The notes beneath the pieces were generated by a model. The model did no database searches. It was given only the letters and a program-made list of their open reading frames with translations, and was not told the origin of the DNA. A stretch of DNA of 64,000 nt from Ahrensia kielensis DSM 5890. GTDB lineage: Bacteria > Pseudomonadota > Alphaproteobacteria > Rhizobiales > Rhizobiaceae. The position numbers and the translations under genes were made by a program. Where the stretch lies: the NCBI RefSeq assembly GCF_000374465.1, contig NZ_KB894528.1:919127-983126 (forward strand), written 5' to 3'. The stretch's first letter is position 1; each line of letters starts with the position of its first letter. Of the stretch, positions 34,198 to 45,220 are shown piece by piece.

Positions 34198-36510
34198 ATG
34201 TCAGATAAAGATGAGCAGAAAAAGAAACTCTCCGACTTCGAAGAAAGCGCGCTTTTCTATCATCGATATCCAAAGCCTGGTAAGTTAGAAATTCAAGCCA
34301 CAAAGCCGCTGGGTAACCAGCGCGACTTGGCACTGGCATACTCCCCTGGTGTTGCAGCCCCCTGTCTTGCAATTGCAGCAGATGAAAGCAAAGCTGCCGA
34401 GTATACAGCGCGCGGCAACCTCGTCGGTGTTGTATCCAACGGTTCAGCGGTTCTCGGTCTTGGCAATATTGGCGCACTGGCTTCCAAACCAGTGATGGAA
34501 GGTAAAGCGGTTCTCTTCAAAAAATTTGCAGGCATTGATGTTTTTGATATTGAAATCGATGCAGCTGATGTCGATACCATGGTGCAGGTCACGAGGGCAT
34601 TGGAGCCAACATTCGGCGGCATCAACCTAGAAGATATCAAGTCACCGGAATGTTTCGAGGTTGAAGAGCAGCTTCGCAAGCAAATGAAGATTCCAGTCTT
34701 CCACGATGATCAGCACGGCACAGCTATTATCGTTGCTGCAGCTATTCTCAACGGCCTTGAACTTGCTGGCAAAGACATCACAACGGCAAAAATCGTAACG
34801 TCAGGCGCAGGTGCAGCAGCCCTTGCCTGCTTAAACCTACTCGTCGCTTTAGGCGCACCTTATGAAAATATCATCGTCACGGATATTGACGGTGTCGTTT
34901 ACAAAGGACGTCCTATTCCATGCGATAGATGGAAATGCCTGTTCGAGCGAGAAACCGAAAAACGCACTTTGGCAGAAGCGATTGACGGCGCGGACGTGTT
35001 CCTCGGTCTTTCCGCTGCAGGTGTTTTGAAGCCTGAATATTTGAAATCAATGGCTGAAAAGCCGCTCATCATGGCGCTGGCAAACCCGACACCAGAGATC
35101 ATGCCAGATCTAGCAAGAGCAGAACGCCCTGATGCAATGATATGCACAGGCCGCTCCGACTTTCCAAACCAGGTTAACAACGTTCTTTGCTTCCCGTATA
35201 TTTTCCGCGGTGCGTTAGATGTTGGCGCAACGGCGATTAATGAAGAAATGAAAATGGCCGCCGTGCGCGCCATCGCGCAACTTGCCCGTGAAGAACCCTC
35301 AGATGTTGCAGCCCGTGCCTATTCCGGTGAGACCCCAATTTTTGGGCCTGAATATTTGATCCCTTCACCATTCGACCAGCGCTTGATTTTACGCATTGCG
35401 CCCGCCGTTGCAAAAGCTGCGGAAGACAGCGGCGTTGCGACCCGTCCAATTACGGATCATGAAGCCTATATGGACGGGCTGAACCGTTTCGTCTTCCGAT
35501 CTGGTCTTGCCATGAAGCCAATCTTTGCAGCGGCGCAGTCTGCACCGATGCAGCGCGTTATTTATGCAGAGGGTGAAGATGAGCGCGTATTGCGTGCAGC
35601 TCAAATCGTTATTGAAGATAAGATTGCACAACCAATTCTTGTCGGCCGCCCGGAAGTCATTACAGCACGGCTCGAACGTTTCGGTCTTCGCATTCGTCCT
35701 GACCGCGATTTCGAACTCATCAACCCGCAAAGCGATCCACGTTACCGCGATTATGTCGATGATTTGATCCGCATTGGTGGACGAAAAGGCGTTACGCCAT
35801 TCGTCGCGCGCACGTTGGTACGCACCAACTCAACAACCATTTCAGCGCTTGCGCTGATGCGCGGTGATGCCGATGCGATGCTGTGCGGCCTTGAGGGACG
35901 TTATGAACGTCACTTGCGCTCGGTACGAGAGATCGTCGGCACGAAGGAAGGCACGCAAGATTTGTCTGCGCTTTCAATTCTGATTTCGCAGCGCGGCCTC
36001 ACATTCTACACCGACACCTATGTGTCACTTGATCCATGCGCTGAAGAATTGGCTGAAATGACAATCCTTGCAGCAGAAGAAATTCGCCGTTTCGGTGTGG
36101 AGCCTAAAGCTGCATTGGTATCACACTCAAATTTTGGCTCTCGCCCGTCTGAATCTGCGATTAAAATGCGCCGTGCAACCGAAATTCTCCACAGAATAGC
36201 CCCTGAGATAATGGCCGATGGTGAAATGCATTCAGACAGTGCGCTCGTGCCAGAGCTCCGTGACAGAGTGTTCCAGCATTCTGTTTTAGAAGGTGAAGCG
36301 AACTTGCTTGTATTCCCAAATCTGGATGCAGCAAACATTACGCTTAATGCTGTGAAATCTATGACAGACTCACTTCATGTTGGACCGATTTTGCTTGGTG
36401 TTGCTCGGCCTGCCCATGTTATTACCACTTCGGTGACGTCAAGGGGTGTGGTCAACATGACTGCAATTGCAGCTGTGGAAGCAGCACAGCAAGCTAAGGC
36501 GGCAAAGTAA
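34198..36510 (+). CDS. maeB: NADP-dependent malic enzyme with phosphotransacetylase-like domain
   Basis: A 770-residue MaeB-type enzyme that oxidatively decarboxylates malate to pyruvate with NADP. The malic enzyme part (about 1-430) has [15 protein letters not shown] and the nucleotide motif [13 protein letters not shown]. The C-terminal part (about 435-765) is a phosphotransacetylase-like domain that in relatives is not catalytic but binds acetyl-CoA for regulation. Length and order are standard. It stands alone, with a free upstream region of 89 bases. Confidence 0.94.
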   Translation: MSDKDEQKKKLSDFEESALFYHRYPKPGKLEIQATKPLGNQRDLALAYSPGVAAPCLAIAADESKAAEYTARGNLVGVVSNGSAVLGLGNIGALASKPVMEGKAVLFKKFAGIDVFDIEIDAADVDTMVQVTRALEPTFGGINLEDIKSPECFEVEEQLRKQMKIPVFHDDQHGTAIIVAAAILNGLELAGKDITTAKIVTSGAGAAALACLNLLVALGAPYENIIVTDIDGVVYKGRPIPCDRWKCLFERETEKRTLAEAIDGADVFLGLSAAGVLKPEYLKSMAEKPLIMALANPTPEIMPDLARAERPDAMICTGRSDFPNQVNNVLCFPYIFRGALDVGATAINEEMKMAAVRAIAQLAREEPSDVAARAYSGETPIFGPEYLIPSPFDQRLILRIAPAVAKAAEDSGVATRPITDHEAYMDGLNRFVFRSGLAMKPIFAAAQSAPMQRVIYAEGEDERVLRAAQIVIEDKIAQPILVGRPEVITARLERFGLRIRPDRDFELINPQSDPRYRDYVDDLIRIGGRKGVTPFVARTLVRTNSTTISALALMRGDADAMLCGLEGRYERHLRSVREIVGTKEGTQDLSALSILISQRGLTFYTDTYVSLDPCAEELAEMTILAAEEIRRFGVEPKAALVSHSNFGSRPSESAIKMRRATEILHRIAPEIMADGEMHSDSALVPELRDRVFQHSVLEGEANLLVFPNLDAANITLNAVKSMTDSLHVGPILLGVARPAHVITTSVTSRGVVNMTAIAAVEAAQQAKAAK

Positions 36511-36631
36511 ACGGACGTAGGAAAACATTAACGCTAATATCAAGCTTTACACTTTGTTGCATTTTTTGTCGCATTTTTAATCAAACAGCGCCTCTTATCT
36601 GATATGAGTTGCGTAAGTTTGATCACATCGT

Positions 36632-37729
36632 ATGTTTGAGGCGTGGTGTACATTGCTAGGTTCAAAGGCTTCATTTTCCAGATTTCCAAAGCGTGCTGCA
36701 ACGCTGTTTGCAGCATTGGCATCTTTTGTTTCGGTCTCAATGTCCGATGCACAAGCCAGCCCTCAACAATGCGCTAGCTTGCAGCACCAGTTGTCGTCGC
36801 TAAGCGGCGGTTCAAGCAATTATGCAAAATATGATGCTGCTGCCGAACGCCAAAGCACAGAAATCTGGTACGTTAAACGCGACATGCGCCGTGCCAACTG
36901 TAATTCAAGCAATAGTGGCCAATGCAGGGCCATGACAGCGACACTACGCAAAATGAATGCAAATTATAAAGCGCTTATTCGCAAGCGTGAAAGCTTTAGT
37001 GGTGGTTCTGGTCGTAGAGCACAATCAATCAAACGCAAACTTGCGGCTTTAAATTGCAATTCTTCAGGTCAAACCACGCGCAAGAAATCAGTGATCGTCA
37101 AGACCCCAACGGCACCACGCAAAGCAACGCCTTCCATCGCCACCGGCGGCGGTTACCGCACAATGTGCGTGCGTACATGTGACGGATATTACTTCCCTGT
37201 TTCTCATGCTTCATCAAACCGCGATTTCAAGCGTGATGAAGCAATATGTAACGCATTGTGCCCAGCAACTGAATCGCGCTTATTTGTTTATAAAAACAGT
37301 ACAGAAGCACAGAGCGAAGAAATGGTCTCACTGGAAGGTAAGCCTTATACAGAGCTACCAACGGCTTTTAAATACCGCACACAAACACGCAGTCCAACAT
37401 GTAGCTGTGGTGTAGCTGATCCAGCGGCTGTAGGGCTTTCTACCGGAGAGGCAGCTGCAAAAGCTGAAACGAAACAGGACGATCCGCTTTTAAAGCGACT
37501 GCCCGCGCCGACCAGCCGCCCTAACCTATTTGCAGATGCAGAATCGCGTTTGAATGCGCAGGCCGATCTAACGGCCCAAACAATGAAGCAATTTGTTGCC
37601 CCAAAGACCAAAGATGAAATTATAGCCAGCGCTAATCAACGCAATGTTAGGGTCGTCGGGCCAGAATTTCTTCCCGACCCAGAAGCGGCAATAAATCTGC
37701 AAGCTCCGGCCCCCACGCGCGTCCAGTAA
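36632..37729 (+). CDS. DUF2865 secreted protein
   Basis: A 365-residue exported protein with an N-terminal hydrophobic segment ending SMSDAQA (about 23-42). The cysteine-rich DUF2865 core is [17 protein letters not shown], then [13 protein letters not shown] and CSCG, found in rhizobial proteins of unknown function. Around the core are Ser/Gly/Lys-rich regions, one with repeated basic residues. The C-terminus overlaps the convergent gltX end by 83 bases. Start choice is open: Met1 gives a 42-residue leader, long but workable. Confidence 0.8.
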   Translation: MFEAWCTLLGSKASFSRFPKRAATLFAALASFVSVSMSDAQASPQQCASLQHQLSSLSGGSSNYAKYDAAAERQSTEIWYVKRDMRRANCNSSNSGQCRAMTATLRKMNANYKALIRKRESFSGGSGRRAQSIKRKLAALNCNSSGQTTRKKSVIVKTPTAPRKATPSIATGGGYRTMCVRTCDGYYFPVSHASSNRDFKRDEAICNALCPATESRLFVYKNSTEAQSEEMVSLEGKPYTELPTAFKYRTQTRSPTCSCGVADPAAVGLSTGEAAAKAETKQDDPLLKRLPAPTSRPNLFADAESRLNAQADLTAQTMKQFVAPKTKDEIIASANQRNVRVVGPEFLPDPEAAINLQAPAPTRVQ

Positions 37730-39026
37730 GCGCAATACGCATCGGCATAAATAAACCACGCCCTTTGCGCCCGAACTTTTCTTTGAGCGTATCCGTCCAA
37801 GACTTCCAAGTCTGGTCGTTTATCTCGCCTTCAGGCAGATAATCAAAAGCACTGCGCGCAAATTCCAGATCTTCACCTTCTAATGTTGCGTCATTTGCTT
37901 TGGCGCTAGCAATAATAGGCCACCACTCACCAGCATCTGTCACTTTTTTCAAATTCTTGACGATCAGCGTCCAAAAATCCTGAGCACGCGGATCAGAAAT
38001 ATCAACACCAGCTGCGCCAAGGCGCTCTTTAACATCGTCGAATGCCAATGCATGCACCAATGTCTCATTCAGCCCATCAAGTTCTGCTGGGTCAAATTTT
38101 GCCGCTGATTTGGTTGTTGACGCAATATCAAAACGCTCCGACAACGCAGCCATGTCAGGCACGGCAAACACGTTTTCAGATGTACCAATAAGAACCGCCA
38201 GCGAATTAACTGCCATCGGTTCATAACCGATTTCTTCAAGGCTCTTAATGGACAAAGCGCCTGTGCGTTTGGAAAGTCCCTCACCGCTGATCGTTGTCAG
38301 CAAGTTGTGATGGCCAAACTGCGGAGCTTTTGCGCCCATCGCTTCAAAAATCGCGATTTGCGCACCAGTATTGGTAACATGGTCATCACCGCGAATAATG
38401 TGCGTTACGCCCATTTCAATATCATCGACAACCGAAGGAAGCGTGTAAAGATAAGTGCCATCTTCACGGATTAAAACGGGATCGGACATAGACGCAAGAT
38501 CAACCGCTTGACGGCCACGCACGGCATCATCAAACACGATTTCAGTGCGCTTCGTCGTAAATGGGTCGCTCTCGAAGTTCGGAAGCAGAAAGCGCCAATG
38601 TGGCTTGCGACCTTCAGCATCAAAGGCTGCTTTTTCTTCTTGTGTGAGTTTCAGTGCTTCGCGCCCATAAAGTGGCGGTAGTTTTCGGCCAAGGCGAATT
38701 TTACGGCGACGTTCCAACTCATCGGCTGTTTCATAGCAAGGATATAACAGCCCTGCATCTTTTAGCTTTTGCGCGGCTTCATCATAGCTTGCCATGCGTT
38801 TTGATTGATATTCAACGCGGTGCGGCTCAATACCAAGCCACTGCAAATCCTTGGCAATTTGCTCTGCATATTCTGTTTTCGAGCGAGCAACATCGGTGTC
38901 ATCATAGCGCAAAACAAACTGGCCGCCGCTTTGAAGCGCATAAAGCCAATTGAACAATGCTGTACGCACATTGCCAATATGAATGAAACCGGTGGGTGAA
39001 GGAGCAAATCTAACTGTAACTGACAT
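37647..39026 (-). CDS. gltX: Glutamyl-tRNA synthetase
   Basis: Class I tRNA synthetase of 459 residues. The HIGH motif is [11 protein letters not shown] (HIGN at 16-19) and the KMSKS motif is GLSKRTG. It carries [18 protein letters not shown] and a short anticodon-binding domain. The sequence resembles the second GluRS group (GltX2) of rhizobia rather than the longer GltX1. Alphaproteobacteria often carry both and make Gln-tRNA through a misacylated Glu-tRNA. It is the last gene of nadE-MFS-gltX on the minus strand, 46 bases after the MFS gene. Confidence 0.9.
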   Translation of the reverse strand: MSVTVRFAPSPTGFIHIGNVRTALFNWLYALQSGGQFVLRYDDTDVARSKTEYAEQIAKDLQWLGIEPHRVEYQSKRMASYDEAAQKLKDAGLLYPCYETADELERRRKIRLGRKLPPLYGREALKLTQEEKAAFDAEGRKPHWRFLLPNFESDPFTTKRTEIVFDDAVRGRQAVDLASMSDPVLIREDGTYLYTLPSVVDDIEMGVTHIIRGDDHVTNTGAQIAIFEAMGAKAPQFGHHNLLTTISGEGLSKRTGALSIKSLEEIGYEPMAVNSLAVLIGTSENVFAVPDMAALSERFDIASTTKSAAKFDPAELDGLNETLVHALAFDDVKERLGAAGVDISDPRAQDFWTLIVKNLKKVTDAGEWWPIIASAKANDATLEGEDLEFARSAFDYLPEGEINDQTWKSWTDTLKEKFGRKGRGLFMPMRIALTGRAWGPELADLLPLLGREEILARRP

Positions 39027-39072
39027 GAATGTCGCCTAACCAAGGATGTAATATTTTGCAAGCAGAATTGGA

Positions 39073-40290
39073 CTATGTGGTTGCGTTACGCCGCAATAGT
39101 CCCTTTGAAACGAAGGTCATAATACCGCAAGCCACGACGCAATATACCCCCATCACGATAATCTGGCTTGAATAAGATACGCCTATATCAATGAGCCATC
39201 CCGTCAAGCCTGGGCCCGCCGCTGTTGCAAACACCATCATCGCCACTGTTATCGCTCTGATTGAACCCAGATATTTTGTGCCATAAATTTCAGGCCACAC
39301 AGCACCAAACAAAGTGGATGAAAAGCCATATGATGTACCAAGCAACGCCATAAAAACAAATACCGACCACTGCGCATCAAAACCACCAAGTACGAAACAT
39401 GCCAGCGAAAGCGGGATGAGAAAACTCGGCAATAAAGCAACAGCAGAAAATCTATCCACCAATGCCCCTGATACAAGCACAAACCCAATCGTAAACATCG
39501 CCATCACAGAAAAGGCCGAAGCAAAGATCGTCAGTGACCAACCGCGCAACTCAACAAGATAAACCTGATGGAAGAAAATTGTTGTTCCTATGAATGCTGG
39601 CGCAAGCATACCAATCAACAAAAGCCAAAAGAAAATATCACGCAAAGCTTCAGGTCGCGTCCAGTCACGCACGGCAACAACTTTTGGCTCTGGATCAGAA
39701 CTCTGCCGTTCCCTGTCCTTTGCGACAAGTTTTGTTATCACTGGCAAAGCAAAAACAATAAGCAAAGCTGCTGCCACCAACCAGCTATTTCGCCAACCAA
39801 CAGCCCCCGCCACAAATACAAATGTAAATGGAAGAACCGCCTCACCAACATTATGGCCAATAGTAACAAACGAAATGGCTTTACCGCGATTGGCGGCAAA
39901 CCAACGCGCTGTCGCCGTCAATGCATTTTGTGTCATCATCGCTTGCCCAAAAAGGCGCAACAAATAAATAGACAAAACCAATGCAGCGACATGTGTTGAA
40001 AACGCCATACCGACGGCGCCAAGCGCCAACATTGGCACAATCATCATTGTAACTTGAGCAGGTGTAAACCGGTCCACAATTTTGCCCATCCAAGGCAAAG
40101 TTAGCGCACTGCACAATGTCGCCACCATATACAGCAAACCAAATTGCCCATGACTAAGACCATATTCACTTCGAATTTCGCCAGCCGAAAGTGAAATGAA
40201 AAACGTTTGACCGAACGATGAAAACAAGGTCAGTAAAAACGCACCGCCAATCCAGCGAGCGTTGTCCGAAAGAAAATTAAAAACAGACAC
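39073..40290 (-). CDS. MFS transporter
   Basis: Twelve-segment major facilitator of 405 residues. Segments are spaced evenly with a cytoplasmic loop near 190-215. Motif-like features include GKIVDRFTP after segment 2. It begins with GTG right after the nadE stop codon (TAA GTG), so it is probably translationally coupled. Resemblance is to the oxalate/formate-antiporter-like branch, but the substrate is unknown. Confidence 0.82.
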   Translation of the reverse strand: MSVFNFLSDNARWIGGAFLLTLFSSFGQTFFISLSAGEIRSEYGLSHGQFGLLYMVATLCSALTLPWMGKIVDRFTPAQVTMMIVPMLALGAVGMAFSTHVAALVLSIYLLRLFGQAMMTQNALTATARWFAANRGKAISFVTIGHNVGEAVLPFTFVFVAGAVGWRNSWLVAAALLIVFALPVITKLVAKDRERQSSDPEPKVVAVRDWTRPEALRDIFFWLLLIGMLAPAFIGTTIFFHQVYLVELRGWSLTIFASAFSVMAMFTIGFVLVSGALVDRFSAVALLPSFLIPLSLACFVLGGFDAQWSVFVFMALLGTSYGFSSTLFGAVWPEIYGTKYLGSIRAITVAMMVFATAAGPGLTGWLIDIGVSYSSQIIVMGVYCVVACGIMTFVSKGLLRRNATT

Positions 40291-41970
40291 TTAGTTCCGA
40301 TCTCTGAATCTATTTGTGATCGGATAGCGACGGTCACGGCCAAATTGTTTGCGGGTAATTTTTACACCTGGCGCAGATTGGCGCCGCTTATATTCTGCGA
40401 TGTACAACAAGTGCTCAATACGGTGCACCAATTCTCGATCATGGCCGCGCTCAACAATCTCATTAACGCCCATTTCGCCTTCTACCAGACATTCTAAAAT
40501 GTCATCGAGCACTGGATAAGGCGGCAAGGAATCCTGATCTGTTTGATCAGGTCTCAATTCAGCAGACGGTGCCTTGTCGATAATGTTTTGCGGAATAACT
40601 TCGCCCGACGGTCCAAATGCGGTTGCCGGCACCTGCGTGTTGCGCCAACGCGCAAGCGCATAGACCTGCATTTTATAAAGATCTTTAATCGGGTTAAAAC
40701 CGCCGTTCATATCGCCGTAAAGCGTTGCATAACCAACAGACATTTCAGACTTGTTGCCTGTGGTTACGACCATGGAACCAAACTTGTTGGATATCGCCAT
40801 CAAAATCGTACCGCGTGTACGGCTTTGAAGGTTCTCTTCCGTCACACCGTCATCTGTGCCCGCAAACATATCAGACAGAGCCGACGTAAAACCCTGCACT
40901 GGTTCAAAAATAGGTATCACATCATAGCGGCAACCAAGCGCTTTTGCGCCTGCTTCTGCATCAACGAGCGAATCCTTGGCAGTATAAGTGTAAGGCATCA
41001 TCACACAGCGAACGCGTTCCTCACCCAGCGCATCAACCGCTAATGCAGCGCAGATCGCACTATCGATACCGCCAGACATGCCAAGAACGACATTTTTAAA
41101 ACCGTTTTTATTGACGTAATCACGCAGGCCAAACATGCAGGCGCGGTAATCGGCCTCTTCTGCTTCCGGAATTTTCGAACGCGGCCCGTCAGTGCAAACC
41201 CAGACATCATCTTGACGCTTCCAAGTCGAAATACTTGTTTGCTCTTCAAACTGGCTCATCTGGAAGGCAAGCGAACGGTCAGCGTTAAATGCAAATGACG
41301 CACCATCAAACACAAGCTCATCTTGCCCGCCCAGCAACGCGCAATAAACCATAGGCAATTCAGATTCGATAACCTGCTTGATCACGACCTGATGACGAAT
41401 ATCGACTTTACCGCGATAATAAGGCGAGCCATTGGGCACTAGCAAAATTTCAGCGCCGCTTTCAGCAAGCGTTTCGCAAACACCCAAATGTCCCCAAATA
41501 TCTTCGCAAATTGGAATACCTATTCGCACGCCGCGAAAATTCACCGGGCCAGGCATTTCGCCCGCATGGAAAACGCGTTTCTCATCGAATTCGCCATAGT
41601 TGGGCAAATCCACCTTATAACGCTCTGCAATGATCGCACCCTTGTCGATCACCATCACGGCGTTATAGCGTTTACCATCACGAGCCAGCGGAACACCAAT
41701 CACAGCGCCCGGCCCATCTTCGCTGGTCGTCTTGGCAAACTCTTCGACCGCAGCCTCACAAGCATTTAGGAAGGCTGGACGCATGACCAGATCTTCAGGC
41801 GGATAGCCTGAAATGAAAAGCTCAGGATAAAGCACAAGGTCTGCACCCTGACGCTTGGCATCTTGATATGCCTCCAGCGCAAGCTTTAAGTTACCTTCAA
41901 TATCGCCAACGGTCGGATTTAACTGAGCAACAGCGATGCGTAATGTATCTAGGGTCGAATTGTTTTCCAT
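40291..41970 (-). CDS. nadE: Glutamine-dependent NAD+ synthetase
   Basis: A 559-residue two-domain enzyme that amidates deamido-NAD+ to NAD+. The N-terminal nitrilase/glutaminase domain (about 10-265) has Glu in LYPELFISGYP and the nucleophile Cys in IPICEDIWGHLG. The C-terminal synthetase domain has the ATP loop MSGGIDSA. The GTILMAISNKFGSMVVTTGNKSE segment is typical. It is co-transcribed with an MFS gene and gltX; the extradiol-type gene lies 45 bases upstream. Confidence 0.95.
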   Translation of the reverse strand: MENNSTLDTLRIAVAQLNPTVGDIEGNLKLALEAYQDAKRQGADLVLYPELFISGYPPEDLVMRPAFLNACEAAVEEFAKTTSEDGPGAVIGVPLARDGKRYNAVMVIDKGAIIAERYKVDLPNYGEFDEKRVFHAGEMPGPVNFRGVRIGIPICEDIWGHLGVCETLAESGAEILLVPNGSPYYRGKVDIRHQVVIKQVIESELPMVYCALLGGQDELVFDGASFAFNADRSLAFQMSQFEEQTSISTWKRQDDVWVCTDGPRSKIPEAEEADYRACMFGLRDYVNKNGFKNVVLGMSGGIDSAICAALAVDALGEERVRCVMMPYTYTAKDSLVDAEAGAKALGCRYDVIPIFEPVQGFTSALSDMFAGTDDGVTEENLQSRTRGTILMAISNKFGSMVVTTGNKSEMSVGYATLYGDMNGGFNPIKDLYKMQVYALARWRNTQVPATAFGPSGEVIPQNIIDKAPSAELRPDQTDQDSLPPYPVLDDILECLVEGEMGVNEIVERGHDRELVHRIEHLLYIAEYKRRQSAPGVKITRKQFGRDRRYPITNRFRDRN

Positions 41971-42018
41971 AAAGCTGATGTAGCGCGGCTTTTAAAGACG
42001 TGCAATCGGGTCCAGAGC

Positions 42019-42816
42019 CTAATTAAACGCAAATGCGTTCATCGCCAGCGCCCCAAACTCATGACTTTCATGCAACATCACGGCTTTGCCCGAACGACCA
42101 GCGCCCAGAGCAACAAAAAGTGGCGCAATATGTTCTTCAGTCGGGTGATTCTCTTCGGCATAAGGTGCTTGATTGCGGTAATCCAAAAGCGCTTCAATAT
42201 CGCCGCTCTCCAATCGTTCGGTCATCCAATTCTCAAACTCTGTCACCCATGCAGGCGCAATGGCATTCCGATCTGCCAGACCATTTGCTCCAAAAACCGC
42301 ACGAAGATTGTGGGTAAATGAGCCAGAACCAATGATTGCAATATTATCTGAAAGCGCTGCGCGCAGTGCTTTACCCAATTCGAAATGCCATCTTGCATCG
42401 CGATTTGGCGCAACAGATATTTGAACAATAGGCACATCTGCAGCTTCGTTGAGGAGCATCATTGGCACCCAAGTGCCGTGATCAAAACCACGATTATCTA
42501 TTGCATGCGCATCATAGCCAGTTTCTATCAATGCTTGCGCCATATCTGACGCCAAACTTGGAAAGCCGGGCGCAGCATAAACCATGGCGTTGAGCCGTCG
42601 GTCAAAACCACCAAAATCATAAATCATTTCCGGCTCAGCATCGCCTGACAACAAAACTTGATCAGCCTCAAAATGAGCACTGGCCACCACATAGGCTTTA
42701 GGTTTTGCTGCATTGGCGCCGAACTCTTTTAAGAAACGAGCAGCGGCGGTATCAGCCAAAACAAGGTCCGGCGCACCGTGCGAAATAAATAGAGCATCGG
42801 GATATTCATTAGACAT
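42019..42816 (-). CDS. Extradiol dioxygenase-like protein (LigB/DODA family)
   Basis: A 265-residue protein of the class III extradiol dioxygenase fold, similar to E. coli YgiD (4,5-DOPA dioxygenase). Metal or catalytic histidines appear in FISHGAP near the N-terminus, in GFDHGTWVPM and in SGSFTHNLRA. The ATG at 42814-42816 has AGGAG nine bases upstream. Bacterial members are zinc enzymes of uncertain physiological substrate. Confidence 0.88.
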   Translation of the reverse strand: MSNEYPDALFISHGAPDLVLADTAAARFLKEFGANAAKPKAYVVASAHFEADQVLLSGDAEPEMIYDFGGFDRRLNAMVYAAPGFPSLASDMAQALIETGYDAHAIDNRGFDHGTWVPMMLLNEAADVPIVQISVAPNRDARWHFELGKALRAALSDNIAIIGSGSFTHNLRAVFGANGLADRNAIAPAWVTEFENWMTERLESGDIEALLDYRNQAPYAEENHPTEEHIAPLFVALGAGRSGKAVMLHESHEFGALAMNAFAFN

Positions 42817-42892
42817 CACACTTTTCTCCTTAGTCAGGAGATAATGTGCGGCGAGGATCGTTCACACAAGCCGTGGTTTTCACGACACATTG

Positions 42893-43249
42893 TCAACTAA
42901 ATCGCAATAGCCACTCTATGGCAGCAAAGCCCCACACCGTTGCGGCCATCAAAACAGAGAGCAAAACGGCAAGCGAACCGCAGTCCTTCGCAATCTTGAT
43001 ATTAGCATCAAAATCAGTGCTCAAGGCATCGCAAACCGCTTCAACCGCAGTATTCAGCACTTCAACAATAATGATAAAGACCAACATAAGAATCAGTAAA
43101 ACATACTGCTGAAAACTAGCTGCAATGATGTAAGCAGCAGGAACAGCAGCGACAAGAATGATGCATTCTTGTTTGAACGCTGTCTCATGGTGAAGCAAAT
43201 GCACCAAACCAGCCCAAGAATTTTTCAACGCAGATACAAGTCGCAACAT
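42893..43249 (-). CDS. dgkA: Diacylglycerol kinase
   Basis: A 118-residue trimeric membrane kinase that phosphorylates diacylglycerol to phosphatidic acid. It shows three membrane helices (about 32-48, 48-66 and 92-113) and the active-site motif EVLNTAVEAVCD. N-terminal AFKQECI corresponds to the amphipathic surface helix. It is next to a GFA-family gene on the same strand. Confidence 0.9.
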   Translation of the reverse strand: MLRLVSALKNSWAGLVHLLHHETAFKQECIILVAAVPAAYIIAASFQQYVLLILMLVFIIIVEVLNTAVEAVCDALSTDFDANIKIAKDCGSLAVLLSVLMAATVWGFAAIEWLLRFS

Positions 43250-43253
43250 TAAA

Positions 43254-43646
43254 CTAGATCAAATCCGATTGCGCAAAAACAGGCAGGCCATCGCAGATTT
43301 CATAATAATCACCTTTATCAGCAACATAGATATGACGATCTGCAACCAAGCCCGTTGGCTTTTCAAGGCTACCAGCCATTATTGACGTTTTATCGCTGCC
43401 ATTACTCTTCCAAAAAAGCGCCGATCCGCAATGTGAACAAAATCCGCGTTTAGCGGTTTCTGACGCTGCATACCATGTCAGGCTCTCACCGCCATGAATC
43501 TCAATATCTTTGTCTGCCGCACTGGTCGCCGCAACGAAGTGACCTGTTTGCTTGCGGCATTGTTCGCAATGGCAATAAATCACTTTGCGCAGCTCGCCTG
43601 AAACGTCAAATGAAACAGCGCCGCAATGGCATGAACCTTTAGCCAT
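43254..43646 (-). CDS. GFA-family zinc-binding protein
   Basis: A 130-residue protein of the glutathione-dependent formaldehyde-activating (GFA/CENP-V) family. Zinc ligands are in GSCHCGAV, YCHCEQCRKQTGHF and RGFCSHCGSALFW. The ATG at 43644-43646 is supported by GGAGG five bases upstream; a frame five codons longer is rejected. The family binds zinc, and most members have no proven substrate. It starts four bases before dgkA in transcription order. Confidence 0.88.
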   Translation of the reverse strand: MAKGSCHCGAVSFDVSGELRKVIYCHCEQCRKQTGHFVAATSAADKDIEIHGGESLTWYAASETAKRGFCSHCGSALFWKSNGSDKTSIMAGSLEKPTGLVADRHIYVADKGDYYEICDGLPVFAQSDLI

Positions 43647-43661
43647 AAAAACCTCCAACAA

Positions 43662-43693
43662 ATAAGGCCGCAGAATAACAGCTGCGGCCTTAT
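43662..43693 (-). terminator. Hairpin between aroG and the GFA gene
   Basis: ATAAGGCCGCAG (43662-43673) pairs perfectly with CTGCGGCCTTAT (43682-43693) around an eight-base loop. On the minus strand it follows the aroG stop by 25 bases and is trailed by TTTG, a moderate T-tract, so termination may be incomplete. Confidence 0.65.
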
Positions 43694-43717
43694 AAATTCG
43701 TTTAATATGCGACTGTA

Positions 43718-45097
43718 TCAGCCGTTAACAGCCACTTTCGATGTGCCGCTATCACGATCTTTTTTCAAAAGCTCAGCAACGAGGAATGACAATTCCAAAG
43801 CCTGATCAGCGTTCAGACGCGGATCACAATGCGTGTGGTAACGATCTTGCAAATCAGCTTCCGTGATTGCTTTAGCGCCGCCCATACATTCGGTAACATT
43901 TTTGCCAGTCATTTCGACATGCATGCCACCAGCATAAGTACCTTCTGCACGGTGAACATCAAAGAAAGACTGAACTTCACCAAGCACACGGTCGAATGGA
44001 CGCGTTTTATAACCGCCTGCAGAAATTGTGTTTCCATGCATCGGGTCACATGACCAAACTACTTTCTTGCCTTCTTTTTCAACAGCTCTAATAAGCTGTG
44101 GCAAATGCTGCTCAACCTTATCATGTCCAAAACGGGCAATCAGTGTTAAACGGCCAGCCTCGTTTTCAGGGTTCAAACGATCGATCAAGTTCAAAAGATC
44201 ATCTGTTTCAAGCGATGGACCGCATTTCAAACCGATTGGGTTTTTAACACCGCGGCAGAATTCAACATGCGCATGATCAAGCTGGCGCGTACGGTCGCCA
44301 ATCCAAATCATATGACCAGACGTGGTGTAGAAATCCCCAGATGTCGAATCGGTACGTGTCATCGCTTGCTCGTAACCAAGCAAAAGAGCTTCATGGCTCG
44401 TGAAGAATTCTGTTTCACGAAGCTTAGAATGATTTTCCGCTGTGATGCCAATTGACGACATGAATTGCATCGTCTCAGAAATGCGATCAGCGAGTTCTGA
44501 ATAACGTGCGCCTTGCGGGCTACCAGCAACAAAGTCCATCGTCCACTGATGCACATTTTCTAGATTTGCGTAACCGCCCTGTGCAAAAGCGCGAAGCAAG
44601 TTCAATGTAGCTGCAGACTGGCGGTATGCCATAATCTGACGTTCTGGATCAGGAATACGCGAAGCTTCATCAAAATCGATGCCGTTAATGATATCGCCGC
44701 GGTAAGACGGTAATTCCACATCATTTTTCTTTTCAATGTCCGATGAACGTGGCTTGGCAAACTGACCTGCAATTCGGCCAATTTTTACAACAGGCTTAGA
44801 ACCGCCAAAAGTCAGCACTGCCGCCATTTGAAGGAAAACACGGAAGAAATCGCGAATATTATCTGCTTCATGTTCAGCAAATGATTCAGCGCAGTCACCG
44901 CCCTGAAGGAGAAATCCGTTGCCTTCGCAAACATCCGCAAGGTGGCTTTTCAGCGAGCGTGCCTCGCCTGCAAAAACAAGTGGTGGAAACGATGAAAGGC
45001 GCTTTTCAACGACTTCAAGTTTCGCATGGTCCGGATAGTTAGGCACCTGCAAAATGGGTTTGCTGCGCCAGCTGTCGGGTGTCCAATTGTCTGCCAT
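43718..45097 (-). CDS. aroG: Class II DAHP synthase
   Basis: 3-deoxy-D-arabino-heptulosonate-7-phosphate synthase of 459 residues, the first step of aromatic amino acid synthesis from erythrose 4-phosphate and phosphoenolpyruvate. Class II (plant-like) signatures are [39 protein letters not shown] and [15 protein letters not shown]. Start is the ATG at 45095-45097 ([10 protein letters not shown]), ten bases after an AGG; an upstream frame adding ten residues is unlikely. It stands as its own unit with a hairpin behind it. Confidence 0.94.
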   Translation of the reverse strand: MADNWTPDSWRSKPILQVPNYPDHAKLEVVEKRLSSFPPLVFAGEARSLKSHLADVCEGNGFLLQGGDCAESFAEHEADNIRDFFRVFLQMAAVLTFGGSKPVVKIGRIAGQFAKPRSSDIEKKNDVELPSYRGDIINGIDFDEASRIPDPERQIMAYRQSAATLNLLRAFAQGGYANLENVHQWTMDFVAGSPQGARYSELADRISETMQFMSSIGITAENHSKLRETEFFTSHEALLLGYEQAMTRTDSTSGDFYTTSGHMIWIGDRTRQLDHAHVEFCRGVKNPIGLKCGPSLETDDLLNLIDRLNPENEAGRLTLIARFGHDKVEQHLPQLIRAVEKEGKKVVWSCDPMHGNTISAGGYKTRPFDRVLGEVQSFFDVHRAEGTYAGGMHVEMTGKNVTECMGGAKAITEADLQDRYHTHCDPRLNADQALELSFLVAELLKKDRDSGTSKVAVNG

Positions 45098-45220
45098 AAT
45101 CTTATAACCTAATAATGCGCCGCCCAATGCGGCATTAACTTGCGACCCTATAAAACATAACCAATGGTTATGTCACCCCGCAATTCGACTTAGAAAGACC
45201 TGTATCTTTAACGATAGTTC

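Noticed and set aside
42019-42816. Assigning a specific catechol or gallate dioxygenase function
   Set aside because: The LigB/DODA fold is clear but bacterial YgiD-like enzymes have uncertain substrates and no aromatic degradation genes are nearby.
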